Part shown: positions 43,704 to 51,444 of the stretch, in pieces
Layout: each line of letters starts with the position of its first letter
Position numbering within the stretch: the first letter of the stretch is position 1
NCBI GenBank assembly: GCA_035651755.1
Contig: DASRFA010000060.1
Location: forward strand, 434,001 to 498,000
Source: DASRFA01 sp035651755
GTDB taxonomy: Bacteria > Desulfobacterota > Binatia > UBA12015
Length of the DNA stretch: 64,000 bases
Direction: 5' to 3'
Position numbers and translations under genes: made by a program
Notes under the pieces: generated by a model
The model's input: the letters and a program-made list of their open reading frames with translations, nothing else
Database searches by the model: none
What the model was told of the DNA's origin: nothing

Positions 43704-44192
43704 ATGACGACTTCCCGGGACAGCGAGAACCCGAGCAGCGCTTCGCGCTGGATCCCGGTCGTCGCGTGGGCGGGCCTGATCTCGCTGCTGTCGACCGACG
43801 CGTTCAGCGGCGACCACACGCGCCACTTCCTGCTCCCCGCCATCCAGTTCTTCCTGCCGAGCGCCGCGCCCGAGACCGTGTTCGCCATCCACGACCTGCT
43901 CCGGAAGCTGGCGCACGCCGCGGAGTACGGCGTGCTCGGCTGGCTCGCGGTCCGCGCGTACGCGCGCCCGCGGCGAACGGCGGCGCGCGCGTCCGCCCTC
44001 GCCTTCGCGCTCTGCGCCGCTTGGGCCGCGCTCGACGAGCTCCACCAGAGCTTCGTCCCGAGCCGCACTCCGGCAGTGCTCGACGTCGCGCTCGACTCCG
44101 CCGGCGCGCTCGCCGGGATCGCGCTGCGCGAGGCCTACGTCCGGTGGGCGCGCGCGCGGGCGGTCGTCGCGCGCGCGGTGCTGCAGCGGTGA
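43704..44192 (+). CDS. VanZ-family membrane protein
   Basis: A 162-residue membrane protein with about four helices and VanZ landmarks: LLRKLAHAAEYGVLGWLAV at about residue 65, and a C-terminal DELHQSFVPSRTPAVLDVALDS-type stretch (about 113-135) followed by GALAG. VanZ proteins are linked to low-level glycopeptide resistance in some bacteria, but the biochemical role is unresolved. It follows the VKOR gene by 64 bp on the same strand. It converges on the small coiled-coil gene with a 4-bp gap. Confidence 0.88.
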   Translation: MTTSRDSENPSSASRWIPVVAWAGLISLLSTDAFSGDHTRHFLLPAIQFFLPSAAPETVFAIHDLLRKLAHAAEYGVLGWLAVRAYARPRRTAARASALAFALCAAWAALDELHQSFVPSRTPAVLDVALDSAGALAGIALREAYVRWARARAVVARAVLQR

Positions 44193-44196
44193 CCGG

Positions 44197-44460
44197 TTAG
44201 CGCTGGTCGACGATCGCGAGCTTGATCGCGCGCAGCTGCTCGAGCTGCGACGCGACGCCGCTCAGGGTTGCGATCAGGCGGTCGACTTCGCCCTTGGCCC
44301 AGTCGAGCTCGCGTTGGCTCAAGCGGTCGAGGGCCTCGCGGAGCTGCACGTAGCGCTCGATGACGCCGCTCACGCCGCCGAGCCCGCTCTCGACCATCCG
44401 GTTCTCGACTTCGCCCGAGAACCGCAGCAGCGCTTCCGCCTGACGCAACACATCGTCCAT
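44197..44460 (-). CDS. Small coiled-coil protein of unknown function
   Basis: An 87-residue, almost entirely helical protein with heptad-like spacing (VLRQAEALLRFSGEVENRM, LREALDRLSQRELDWAKGEV, LIATLSGVASQLEQLRAIKL). No signal peptide, no membrane segment and no recognised family. The ATG at 44460 lies eight bases after GAGGAG, which supports it over the long upstream frame. It has its own 251-bp upstream region. A scaffold or small adaptor is possible but unproven. Confidence 0.6.
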   Translation of the reverse strand: MDDVLRQAEALLRFSGEVENRMVESGLGGVSGVIERYVQLREALDRLSQRELDWAKGEVDRLIATLSGVASQLEQLRAIKLAIVDQR

Positions 44461-44711
44461 CTGGAGACTCCTCGAATCGGGGTCGGAGGGGATCAGTCGT
44501 CGGTCGTCACCGGCGTCATCCGGTTCGCGCAGACGGCCGTCATCGCCGTTGCGATGGGCGTCGGAGCTCGTCGGGTTTGACAGGCATGACAGGACATACC
44601 ACATCCGCGACGCACGCATCGTGTCGCACCGACCGGCCCTTTGCAACACGGATTGTCCCGCCCGGAAGCGCGGGGGAGCGCGATCATTCGCTCACGCGAG
44701 CAGGCGATCGC
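44461..44711. other. Intergenic region upstream of the small coiled-coil gene
   Basis: This 251-bp gap holds no convincing gene. It must include the promoter of the 87-residue protein, but I see no clear -10/-35 or GG/GC pair on the minus strand. On the plus strand TGACAGG occurs twice, nine bases apart (44578-44584 and 44587-44593), preceded by one T. This gives an exact TTGACA but no -10 box and no downstream gene. Confidence 0.5.
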
Positions 44712-46004
44712 TCAGAAGCCGCCGCTCGAATGCGGTAGGGTCAGCTCACGCGGAACCCGGACGCCGAGGCGCGCGAGCTCCGCCTGAAGGCTACGCACGC
44801 GCCGGCCGGCGCGCGTCGCGACGCGGCGGAGGTCGCCGCGCTCCTCCGCGATCAGCGCCTGGTAGTAGAGGCGAAGGAGCTGGTCGCGACTGACGGACGT
44901 CGGGACGGCGGACTCGCCATGGCTCCGCCGCGGCTCCGGCGCGCTCGGCCGCTCCTCGCGGCGAAGGGCGGGCGCGGCATCGCCGGGCGCGTCCGCGGCC
45001 TCGGCTTGACGGTCGAATGCGACGGCGACGCGGGCGCAGAGCTCGGCGGCGCTGGCCGCCGGCTCGGCATCGGCGATGCGCGTGCACCACGCCTGCGATC
45101 GAGCCGGAGTCGCGATGGCGGCCTTCTCGCGCCACATCACGTAGGAGAGCGCTTCCGAGAACGGATCGTACGACGGGGACAGGCCGCCGCGCACGCTCGC
45201 GGCCCACGTCTGCGCGAGCGAGCGCGCCTCGCTCCGGAGCTCGGGAAGCCGGTCCGGCGGAACGCGGACGAGATCGAAGAGCACGTCGCCGGCGTAGGTG
45301 CGGGCGTCATTCGGGCGCGTGCGCAGGGCCGGCACGCGTACCTCGGTGTGGCTCACGCGGACCAGGAGATCGCGGCGGACGCCGTGTCGCGACGTCAGCT
45401 CGCGCGGCTCGACGCTCGTCGCGACGAAGAAGAGCAGGTCGCGCCGGCGCGCGTCGCCGTTCAGGAACGCGAGCAGCTCCTCCTGCGCGGCCGGATCGAT
45501 GGCGTCGAAATCGCCGATGAACACGGAGCCGCGCTCGGGCATGAGCTGGCGGGTCGGGGTGCCGCCCGCCGAGCCGAGCTCGCTCGCCGTCAACCGCACG
45601 AGCGCGCCCGGACGGCCTGCGAGCACGTGGAGGAGGATCGCGAGCTGCTCCTTCCCGGAGCCGGGCTCGCCCGCGATCAGCATCGAGCGCGCGATCCGCA
45701 CCTGGTGCATCGCGCCCGGCAGAGTGTCGAGCACCGTCGGAGGCACCGGCGGGAAGTCCGGCACCACGCTCCGCACGACCTGGTGCAGGTCCTGCACGAG
45801 CAGCCAGCGGAGCTCCCACCCGAGCGCCGGCGCCGCGCCGGCGGGCGCGCCGTCGATCTCGAAGCGGCTGCGCGCGAAATCGAGCTCGCTCTTCCAGAGC
45901 TCGAAGAAGCCCCGCGGGTTTTTGCGCTCGAACAGAACGCGAAGGTAGGTGCGGCGCTTGCTGACGCAGTACTGAAGGAACCGCTCTCGGCTCGCGAAGC
46001 GCAT
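44712..46004 (-). CDS. NtrC-type AAA+ ATPase lacking the sigma54-contact loop
   Basis: About 430 residues from ATG 46004. An N-terminal region of about 100 residues (FLQYCVSKRRTYLRVLFERK) is unrecognised. An AAA+ core resembles bacterial enhancer-binding proteins: Walker A AGEPGSGKEQLAIL at about residue 115, and a Walker B-like RGSVFIGDFDAIDPAAQEEL. The GAFTGA loop expected between them is replaced by ASELGSAGGTPTRQLMP. A C-terminal Fis-like helix-turn-helix (LYYQALIAEERGDLRRVATR) follows. It probably does not activate sigma54. The start is uncertain: the frame extends to 46265 but overlaps the divergent PpiC gene, and an ATT codon at about 46079 is the only other option. Confidence 0.68.
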   Translation of the reverse strand: MRFASRERFLQYCVSKRRTYLRVLFERKNPRGFFELWKSELDFARSRFEIDGAPAGAAPALGWELRWLLVQDLHQVVRSVVPDFPPVPPTVLDTLPGAMHQVRIARSMLIAGEPGSGKEQLAILLHVLAGRPGALVRLTASELGSAGGTPTRQLMPERGSVFIGDFDAIDPAAQEELLAFLNGDARRRDLLFFVATSVEPRELTSRHGVRRDLLVRVSHTEVRVPALRTRPNDARTYAGDVLFDLVRVPPDRLPELRSEARSLAQTWAASVRGGLSPSYDPFSEALSYVMWREKAAIATPARSQAWCTRIADAEPAASAAELCARVAVAFDRQAEAADAPGDAAPALRREERPSAPEPRRSHGESAVPTSVSRDQLLRLYYQALIAEERGDLRRVATRAGRRVRSLQAELARLGVRVPRELTLPHSSGGF

Positions 46005-46125
46005 CGCGTTCCGGCCCGCGGGAGCGACGGAAGCGCGGACCGCGTGCTGCTCTAGCGGAAGAAGAGTTCGAAGGTCAATGCCGCCGCCCTCGCGCGCCGC
46101 GCCGTCGATCGGGTAAGACGGCGGG

Positions 46126-47163
46126 ATGGAACGAGCTTTCGCCGCACTGGTGCTGCTCGTCGCCGCGCTCGCCGCGGGCTGCGAGCGAGCGCCCTCGTCG
46201 CCCTCTCCAGGGGCCTCGGTCGCCGCGACGCCGAAGCAGGCATCCGCCGGCGCCGCGTCCGGCAAGGTGGCCGCGCGCTACGGGTCGGAGACGCTCACCG
46301 CCGACGAGCTCGCCGAAGAGCTCAAGCGGCTGCCGGACCGCTCGCGCCGCATGATGAACGCGGAGGCGCGCGCGCGCTTCGTCGACAACTACGTGGTGAA
46401 CGCGCTCCTCTACGAGGAGGGCGAGCGCCGCGGCTTCGCGCAGGACCCCGAGATCGTGCGGCAGGTGGACGACCTGCGAAGGCGCCTGGTCGTGCAGAAG
46501 GTCGTGCGCGACCTCCAGAACGTGCCGCCGGTGACCGACGAGGAGATCAAGGCGTACTACGACGCCAACCCCGACAAGTTCTCCACGACGACCATCCGCG
46601 CACGCCACATCCTCGTGAAGGACGAGGCGAAGGCCAAGGATCTGCTCGCCCAGGTGAAGGCGGACCCGTCGAAGTTCGCGGACGTCGCCCAGGCGAATTC
46701 CGTCGACGCCGCTTCCGCGCGGAAGGGAGGCGACCTCGGCTTCTTCGGGCACGGGCGGATGGTGCCCGAGTTCGAGACCGCGGCCTTCGCGCTCCAGGCC
46801 GGCGAGATCAGCGACGTCGTGAAGACTCCTTACGGCTACCACATCATCAAGGTGGAAGAGGTGCGAGCGGGGACCCAGAAGCCGTTCGAGCAGGTGAAGG
46901 AGCAGATCCGCGCGACTCTCCGCGGCCAAGCGCTCCAGACGCGCACCCGCGACTACTACGACGACCTGAAGAAGCGCGCCAACGTGACCGTCGACGAGAC
47001 GGTGATCGAGGAGGTCGCCACGCAGCTGCCGGCGCCGCCCGAGGACGCCGAGCCGGCGCCCGCGCACGGGCACGCGGGCCTCGCGCCGCGTCCCGGGACC
47101 GCGTCGGCCGGCGAGGCGCCGGCGCCGCCGCCGCAGCCGGTGAACCCGCACGCCGGCCACTGA
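46126..47163 (+). CDS. PpiC-type peptidyl-prolyl isomerase lipoprotein
   Basis: A 345-residue envelope chaperone. A signal peptide ends in the lipobox AAGC at about residue 20. A SurA-N-like helical region covers about 45-140. The parvulin domain (about 155-250) shows IRARHILVKDEAKAKDLLAQ, GGDLGFFGHGRMVPEFETAA and TPYGYHIIKVEEV. The C-terminal tail is Pro/Ala-rich with spaced histidines (HGHAG, NPHAGH), which may bind metal. It likely helps fold outer-membrane or periplasmic proteins. It is divergent from the NtrC-like gene and converges on selB with an 18-bp gap. Confidence 0.92.
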   Translation: MERAFAALVLLVAALAAGCERAPSSPSPGASVAATPKQASAGAASGKVAARYGSETLTADELAEELKRLPDRSRRMMNAEARARFVDNYVVNALLYEEGERRGFAQDPEIVRQVDDLRRRLVVQKVVRDLQNVPPVTDEEIKAYYDANPDKFSTTTIRARHILVKDEAKAKDLLAQVKADPSKFADVAQANSVDAASARKGGDLGFFGHGRMVPEFETAAFALQAGEISDVVKTPYGYHIIKVEEVRAGTQKPFEQVKEQIRATLRGQALQTRTRDYYDDLKKRANVTVDETVIEEVATQLPAPPEDAEPAPAHGHAGLAPRPGTASAGEAPAPPPQPVNPHAGH

Positions 47164-47181
47164 AGGCGGCGGGTCCGGCCG

Positions 47182-49161
47182 TCAAGCGCGGCGCAGCCGG
47201 CGCGCGTCGCCGACGCGGATCGTGAGCGCGGCGCGATCGAAGTAGTCGAGCAGCGCGAGCGCGTACTTCCGGCTCGCGGACAGCATGGTCCGGTACTCCG
47301 CGACCGTGATCTCGGGTCGAGCGCGCAGCCGGTCGAGCAGCGCGGCGCGCGCGCGCTCGAGCGCGTCGGCCGCGTAGTAGAGGTCGGGCGCGACGCGGAC
47401 CACGTCGTGCCGCCGCTCGAGCACGCCGAGCAACGCCTGGAGGCGCTCGGGAGCCAGCGAAATGTCGGCCGCGAGCTGCTTCGAGTCGGGCGGCGTGAAC
47501 CCGCCTTCCGCGATCGCACGCAGGACCTCCGCCGCCTCGTCGGCCTCGCTGCCCGCGAGCCGCACGCGGTGGCCGGGAAGGCGGAGCAGCGATTCTTCAC
47601 GGGCAACCACGCCCGCGGTCTCCAGCCGATCCACGACCGGCCGAAAGAGGCGCGGCGGCACGGGCTCCTTCAACCGCGACCGCACCGACTCGAGCTCCAT
47701 TCCGGCCGCGAGCGGGTGCGCCTCGTGGTGGTGCTTCAGGACGTCGGCGACCGCGGCGCCGAGGCGCTCCCACTTCGCGCGCGTCGTGAGCGCCTCGGGC
47801 TCCGCCTGCGACGGCAGCGCGACGACCGCCGGCCGCTCGCGCGCGGCCGCGGCGACGTCCGCCTGCGGCCGCCCGAGCCCTTGCGCGACGAACGCGACCG
47901 GCGCGGCGAACTCGTGCAGCAGGTCGAGGAACGCGTACACGCGGTCGGGCAGCGTGCCGTCGCGCAGCGGGGCGAGTCGGGACGGCAGATCGCCCTCGGC
48001 CGAGCGGTGCCGGTGCGCGAACGGATGCAGCACCACGCCGCCGCCCGTCGTGCGGGTCGCGGTCTCGGAGCGGACGATGAACCGGTCGCCGGTCGCGACC
48101 ACGACCGGCTCGTCGAGCGCGAGCTGGCAGAAGCCCTTTTCCTTCACCGGGATCTCGCGCGCGCCGAGGACGATCGCCTTCGCCATCACCTCCGCCGTGC
48201 CGGCGTAGAGCCGCACGCGATCGAAGCTCCGGAGCGGCCGCGTCGCGCCGCTCCGCACCTCGACCCAGCAGTCGAAGCGGTCGGTCGCGTCGGTGACGAT
48301 CGGGTCGACGAGCACATGGCCCCGGTCCGCTTGCCCGCGCTCGAGGCCGGCGAGGTTGATCGCGACGCGCTGCCCGGCGCACGCCTCGCTCACCCGCTCG
48401 CCGTGGACCTGGACCATTCGGGCGCGCGTCGCGAGATCCCCCGGCCGGAGCGCGAGCGGATCGCCCTCGCGGACGGTGCCGGCGATCGCGGTCCCGGTCA
48501 CGACCAGGCCGTGCCCGTGGATCGCGAACGCGCGGTCGACGGGAAGGCGGAAGAGCCCGCTCGCGTCGCGGGCCGGGAGGTCGGCGATCTGGCGCGCGAT
48601 CTCGGCTCGCAGCTCGGGGACGCCGGCGCCGGTCTCGTTCGAAACGTCGCAGACCGGAGCGCGCTCGAAGGCGGTCCCGCACGCGAGCACCTCGATCTCG
48701 CCGCGGACGTCGCGCACGCGCGCCGGGTCCACGAGGTCGATCTTGGTCACGACGAAGATCGCGCGCCGGACCCCGAGCAGGTGCACGATGTCGAAGTGCT
48801 CCTCGGTCTGCGGCATGACGCCGTCGTCGGCCGCGACGACGAGGAGCACGAGGTCGATGCCGTGCGCGCCCGCCAGCATGTTCCGGATGAAGCGCTCGTG
48901 GCCCGGGACGTCGACGACGCCGTAGCGCCGGCCGTCGATCTCGTAGTACGCGAAACCGAGGTCGATCGAGATCCCGCGCTCGCGCTCCTCCTTGAGGCGG
49001 TCCGTGTCCTGGCCCGTCAAGCTCCGGACGAGCGCGGTCTTCCCGTGGTCGATGTGGCCCGCGGTGCCGAGGACGATCGCGCCCGCGCGTCCCGCCGCGG
49101 CGGGGGAAGCGGCGGCCGCGGAAGATCCGGCGCGGCCGCCCGCTTCGGTCGGCCGGCTCAC
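47182..49161 (-). CDS. selB: Selenocysteine-specific elongation factor SelB
   Basis: A 659-residue GTPase that delivers Sec-tRNA to UGA codons marked by a SECIS hairpin. After a short Ala/Gly leader, the G domain shows GTAGHIDHGKTALVRSLTG, ERERGISIDLGFAYY, VVDVPGHERFIRNML and FVVTKIDLVD. Domains II and III follow to about residue 370. The C-terminal half consists of winged-helix repeats (ELESVRSRLKEPVPPRLFRP, GGFTPPDSKQLAADISL, KYALALLDYFDRAALTIRVG) that bind SECIS RNA. Its ATG overlaps the selA stop (ATGA), so the two are coupled. No selenoprotein or selC gene is evident in the window. Confidence 0.96.
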   Translation of the reverse strand: MSRPTEAGGRAGSSAAAASPAAAGRAGAIVLGTAGHIDHGKTALVRSLTGQDTDRLKEERERGISIDLGFAYYEIDGRRYGVVDVPGHERFIRNMLAGAHGIDLVLLVVAADDGVMPQTEEHFDIVHLLGVRRAIFVVTKIDLVDPARVRDVRGEIEVLACGTAFERAPVCDVSNETGAGVPELRAEIARQIADLPARDASGLFRLPVDRAFAIHGHGLVVTGTAIAGTVREGDPLALRPGDLATRARMVQVHGERVSEACAGQRVAINLAGLERGQADRGHVLVDPIVTDATDRFDCWVEVRSGATRPLRSFDRVRLYAGTAEVMAKAIVLGAREIPVKEKGFCQLALDEPVVVATGDRFIVRSETATRTTGGGVVLHPFAHRHRSAEGDLPSRLAPLRDGTLPDRVYAFLDLLHEFAAPVAFVAQGLGRPQADVAAAARERPAVVALPSQAEPEALTTRAKWERLGAAVADVLKHHHEAHPLAAGMELESVRSRLKEPVPPRLFRPVVDRLETAGVVAREESLLRLPGHRVRLAGSEADEAAEVLRAIAEGGFTPPDSKQLAADISLAPERLQALLGVLERRHDVVRVAPDLYYAADALERARAALLDRLRARPEITVAEYRTMLSASRKYALALLDYFDRAALTIRVGDARRLRRA

Positions 49162-50546
49162 GGCGCTTCCTCGGTCGCCCGTGCAGACGCGCGCGGGACG
49201 AGATCTTCCGCACGCGCGACCCCGCGCAGATCGAGCAGGAAGCGGCCGTGCGCGATCCGCCCGACGACCGGCGGGCGCGCGCCGCGGAAGAGCGCCGCGA
49301 TGCGCTCGGGTGGCCAGCCGGCGCGCGCGACCGCGACCGCGCGGCTCGGCAGGCGAAACGCCGGCTGCGCGCCGCTTCCGATCTCGGCCTCCGACTCCAT
49401 CGCTTCGACCGAGAAGGCGTCGCCGAGGGCTTCGCGCACGAGCGCCGCGGCCTCGGTCGCCATCGCGTCGAGGGCCGACAGGGGACGGCAGAGGAGCCCG
49501 AGAGCCGGCAGCGCGGCCGGGAGGTCGCGTGCGGTCCGGTGGAGCGCGAGCGTCGCCGCGAGGCCCGCGATCGCGAGCTTGTCGAGGCGAAGCGCTCGCC
49601 GGAGCGGGTTCCGGCGCATGGCCGCGACGAGATCGGCTCGGCCGACCGCGATCCCCGCCTGCGGGCCGCCGAGCAGCTTGTCGCCGCTGAACGTCACGAG
49701 GTCGGCGCCGGCGCGGATCGACTCCGTGGGCGTCGGCTCGCGCGGAAGCCCGAACCCGGAGAGGTCGACGAGCGCGCCGCTCCCGAGGTCCTCCACGAGC
49801 GGGACGCCGCTCGAGCGCGCGAGCGCGACGAGGTCGGCGAGCGCCGGCCGCTCGGTGAAGCCCTCGATCCGGTAGTTGCTCGGATGGGCGCGCAGGATGA
49901 AGGCCGTGCGACGCCCGACCGCGGCCGCGAAGTCCTCCGCGCGCGTGCGATTCGTCGTCCCGACCTCGCGCAGGATCGCGCCTCCCTTGCGGAGGATCTC
50001 GGGGAGCCGGAAGGAGCCGCCGATCTCGATCAGCTCGCCGCGCGAGACCAGCACCTCGCGCCGGTCGGCGAGCGAGTTCACGGCGAGGAGGAGGGCCGCC
50101 GCGTTGTTGTTCACGACCACTGCATCCTCAGCTCCCGTGAGCTCGCGCAGCAGGGGGACGAGGTGGTGGTCGCGCTCGCCGCGCTCGCCGCTCGCGAGGT
50201 CGAGCTCGAGCGCGGTTGCGGACGACGCGGCCGCGGCGATCGCGTCGATGGCCGCCTGCGCGAGCGGCGCGCGGCCGAGGTTCGTGTGCAGCACGACGCC
50301 GGTCGCGTTGACGACGCGCGGCGGGCGCGCGGCCGCGAGGGCGGCGATCGCGTCGCCGGCGCGCGCGACGATCGCCGGCACGGCGACCGGGGCCGTCTTC
50401 TCGCCGGCGGCGATGCGGCGGCGCGCGTCGTCGAGCACGCCGCGGACCGCGTCGGCGACCAGCGCGCGCGGAAAGCGCTCGCAGAGAGCGCCGGCCTCGG
50501 GGCTCCCGAGGACCGCGTCCACGCCGGGGAGGGACCGCCGCTCCAT
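49158..50546 (-). CDS. selA: L-seryl-tRNA(Sec) selenium transferase SelA
   Basis: A 462-residue PLP enzyme that converts Ser-tRNA(Sec) to Sec-tRNA(Sec) with selenophosphate. The N-terminal helical domain begins LPGVDAVLGSPEAGALCERF. VVNATGVVLHTNLGRAPLA (about 78-97), DAVVVNNNAAALLLAVNSLA and REVGTTNRTRAEDF line the active site. The PLP-lysine lies in FSGDKLLGGPQAGIAVG at about residue 290. Full length for the family. It is first in the selA-selB unit and lies downstream of the 2OG oxygenase on the same strand after 54 bp. selD is not in the window. Confidence 0.96.
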   Translation of the reverse strand: MERRSLPGVDAVLGSPEAGALCERFPRALVADAVRGVLDDARRRIAAGEKTAPVAVPAIVARAGDAIAALAAARPPRVVNATGVVLHTNLGRAPLAQAAIDAIAAAASSATALELDLASGERGERDHHLVPLLRELTGAEDAVVVNNNAAALLLAVNSLADRREVLVSRGELIEIGGSFRLPEILRKGGAILREVGTTNRTRAEDFAAAVGRRTAFILRAHPSNYRIEGFTERPALADLVALARSSGVPLVEDLGSGALVDLSGFGLPREPTPTESIRAGADLVTFSGDKLLGGPQAGIAVGRADLVAAMRRNPLRRALRLDKLAIAGLAATLALHRTARDLPAALPALGLLCRPLSALDAMATEAAALVREALGDAFSVEAMESEAEIGSGAQPAFRLPSRAVAVARAGWPPERIAALFRGARPPVVGRIAHGRFLLDLRGVARAEDLVPRASARATEEAP

Positions 50547-50600
50547 GAGGGCGGGATAGCAGATCGCGCGCGCGGCGGCGTCGGCGCGGACTCTCCTACG

Positions 50601-51428
50601 TCAGTCGCCGCCGCGCCAGATCGTCGAATGCCAGGGCGAGCGCTCCGCCTCCGGGCGCCCGTTCGAGAAGTAGTAGAGCGCGATCGACTTGCGCGATTCG
50701 CCGGGCGGGCAGCGCACCGGGTCGGGGTGCCCGTGGAACGAGACGTCGCTCGTGTTGAACACGACCGTGCGGTTGAAGACGGGTGCGACGCGCTTCGCGC
50801 ACGCCGCGAGGTCGCGATCCCAGAGCTCCAGCTCGCCGCCCCACTCCTCGCGCCAGCCGCGGTTCAGGTACACGAGCAGATTGACGCGGCGGTCGAGGAA
50901 GCAAGCGCCGTGGAAGTTGAAGTCCGCGTGCACGTCGAGCCACCCGCCCGGGAACGTCTCGTGGAGACCTGCGCCGTCGAGGTACGGGTCCGAGATCAGG
51001 TCCGGGATTCCGGTCAGCTCGCGCAGGAAGCCGAGCAAGAAGATCGAGTTCAGGTGGCTCACGAAGAAGCGCACGAACGGCGAGAACCCGGCGTGGTCGG
51101 GATGATCGCGCAGCGACCGCTTGCCGGCGACGTGGCGATCGAGCCGCTCGGTGATCGAGCGCGGCGACTCGGTCGAGAATTCCCGGCGCACTCGCTCCAG
51201 GACCGCGTCGTCGAAGAGTCCGTCGATCACTGCGTGCGGGAACGGCGTCGCGCTCGCGTACGCGTCGCGATGCGCGCGGGCGATGCGCTGCAGCCGCTCG
51301 AGGTCGAGCAGCGAGCGCTCCGCTTCCGCGAAGCTCGGCTGCCCGCCGGCGTCCCCGGCGCCCGCCGTCGGTCGGCGGTCGGCCGCGAGCGACCGCCACC
51401 ACCCGCGCGCTGCCGCGAGCCGCGTCAT
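50601..51428 (-). CDS. 2-oxoglutarate/Fe(II) oxygenase, prolyl-hydroxylase-like
   Basis: A 275-residue cupin-fold dioxygenase. The iron facial triad is visible as LDVHADFNFH (HxD, about residue 167) and VSFHGHPDP (distal His, about 232), with the 2-oxoglutarate Arg in GESRKSIALYYFS. PFPHAVIDGLFDD near residue 62 is typical of the prolyl 4-hydroxylase-type group that includes hydroxylases acting on proteins or polysaccharide-linked groups. The substrate is unknown. It lies between Lhr and selA, all on the minus strand, with short gaps. Confidence 0.88.
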   Translation of the reverse strand: MTRLAAARGWWRSLAADRRPTAGAGDAGGQPSFAEAERSLLDLERLQRIARAHRDAYASATPFPHAVIDGLFDDAVLERVRREFSTESPRSITERLDRHVAGKRSLRDHPDHAGFSPFVRFFVSHLNSIFLLGFLRELTGIPDLISDPYLDGAGLHETFPGGWLDVHADFNFHGACFLDRRVNLLVYLNRGWREEWGGELELWDRDLAACAKRVAPVFNRTVVFNTSDVSFHGHPDPVRCPPGESRKSIALYYFSNGRPEAERSPWHSTIWRGGD

Positions 51429-51444
51429 CGTGAGCCGACGTCGC

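Noticed and set aside
39313..43707. A plus-strand open frame of 1464 codons antisense to the glycosyltransferase gene
   Set aside because: It is a GC-driven shadow: no membrane segments, extreme Arg/Glu/Ala content and no domain, while the minus strand encodes a coherent membrane enzyme.
44577..44605. Exact TTGACA as a plus-strand promoter
   Set aside because: No -10-like box at 16-18 bp and no plus-strand gene downstream.
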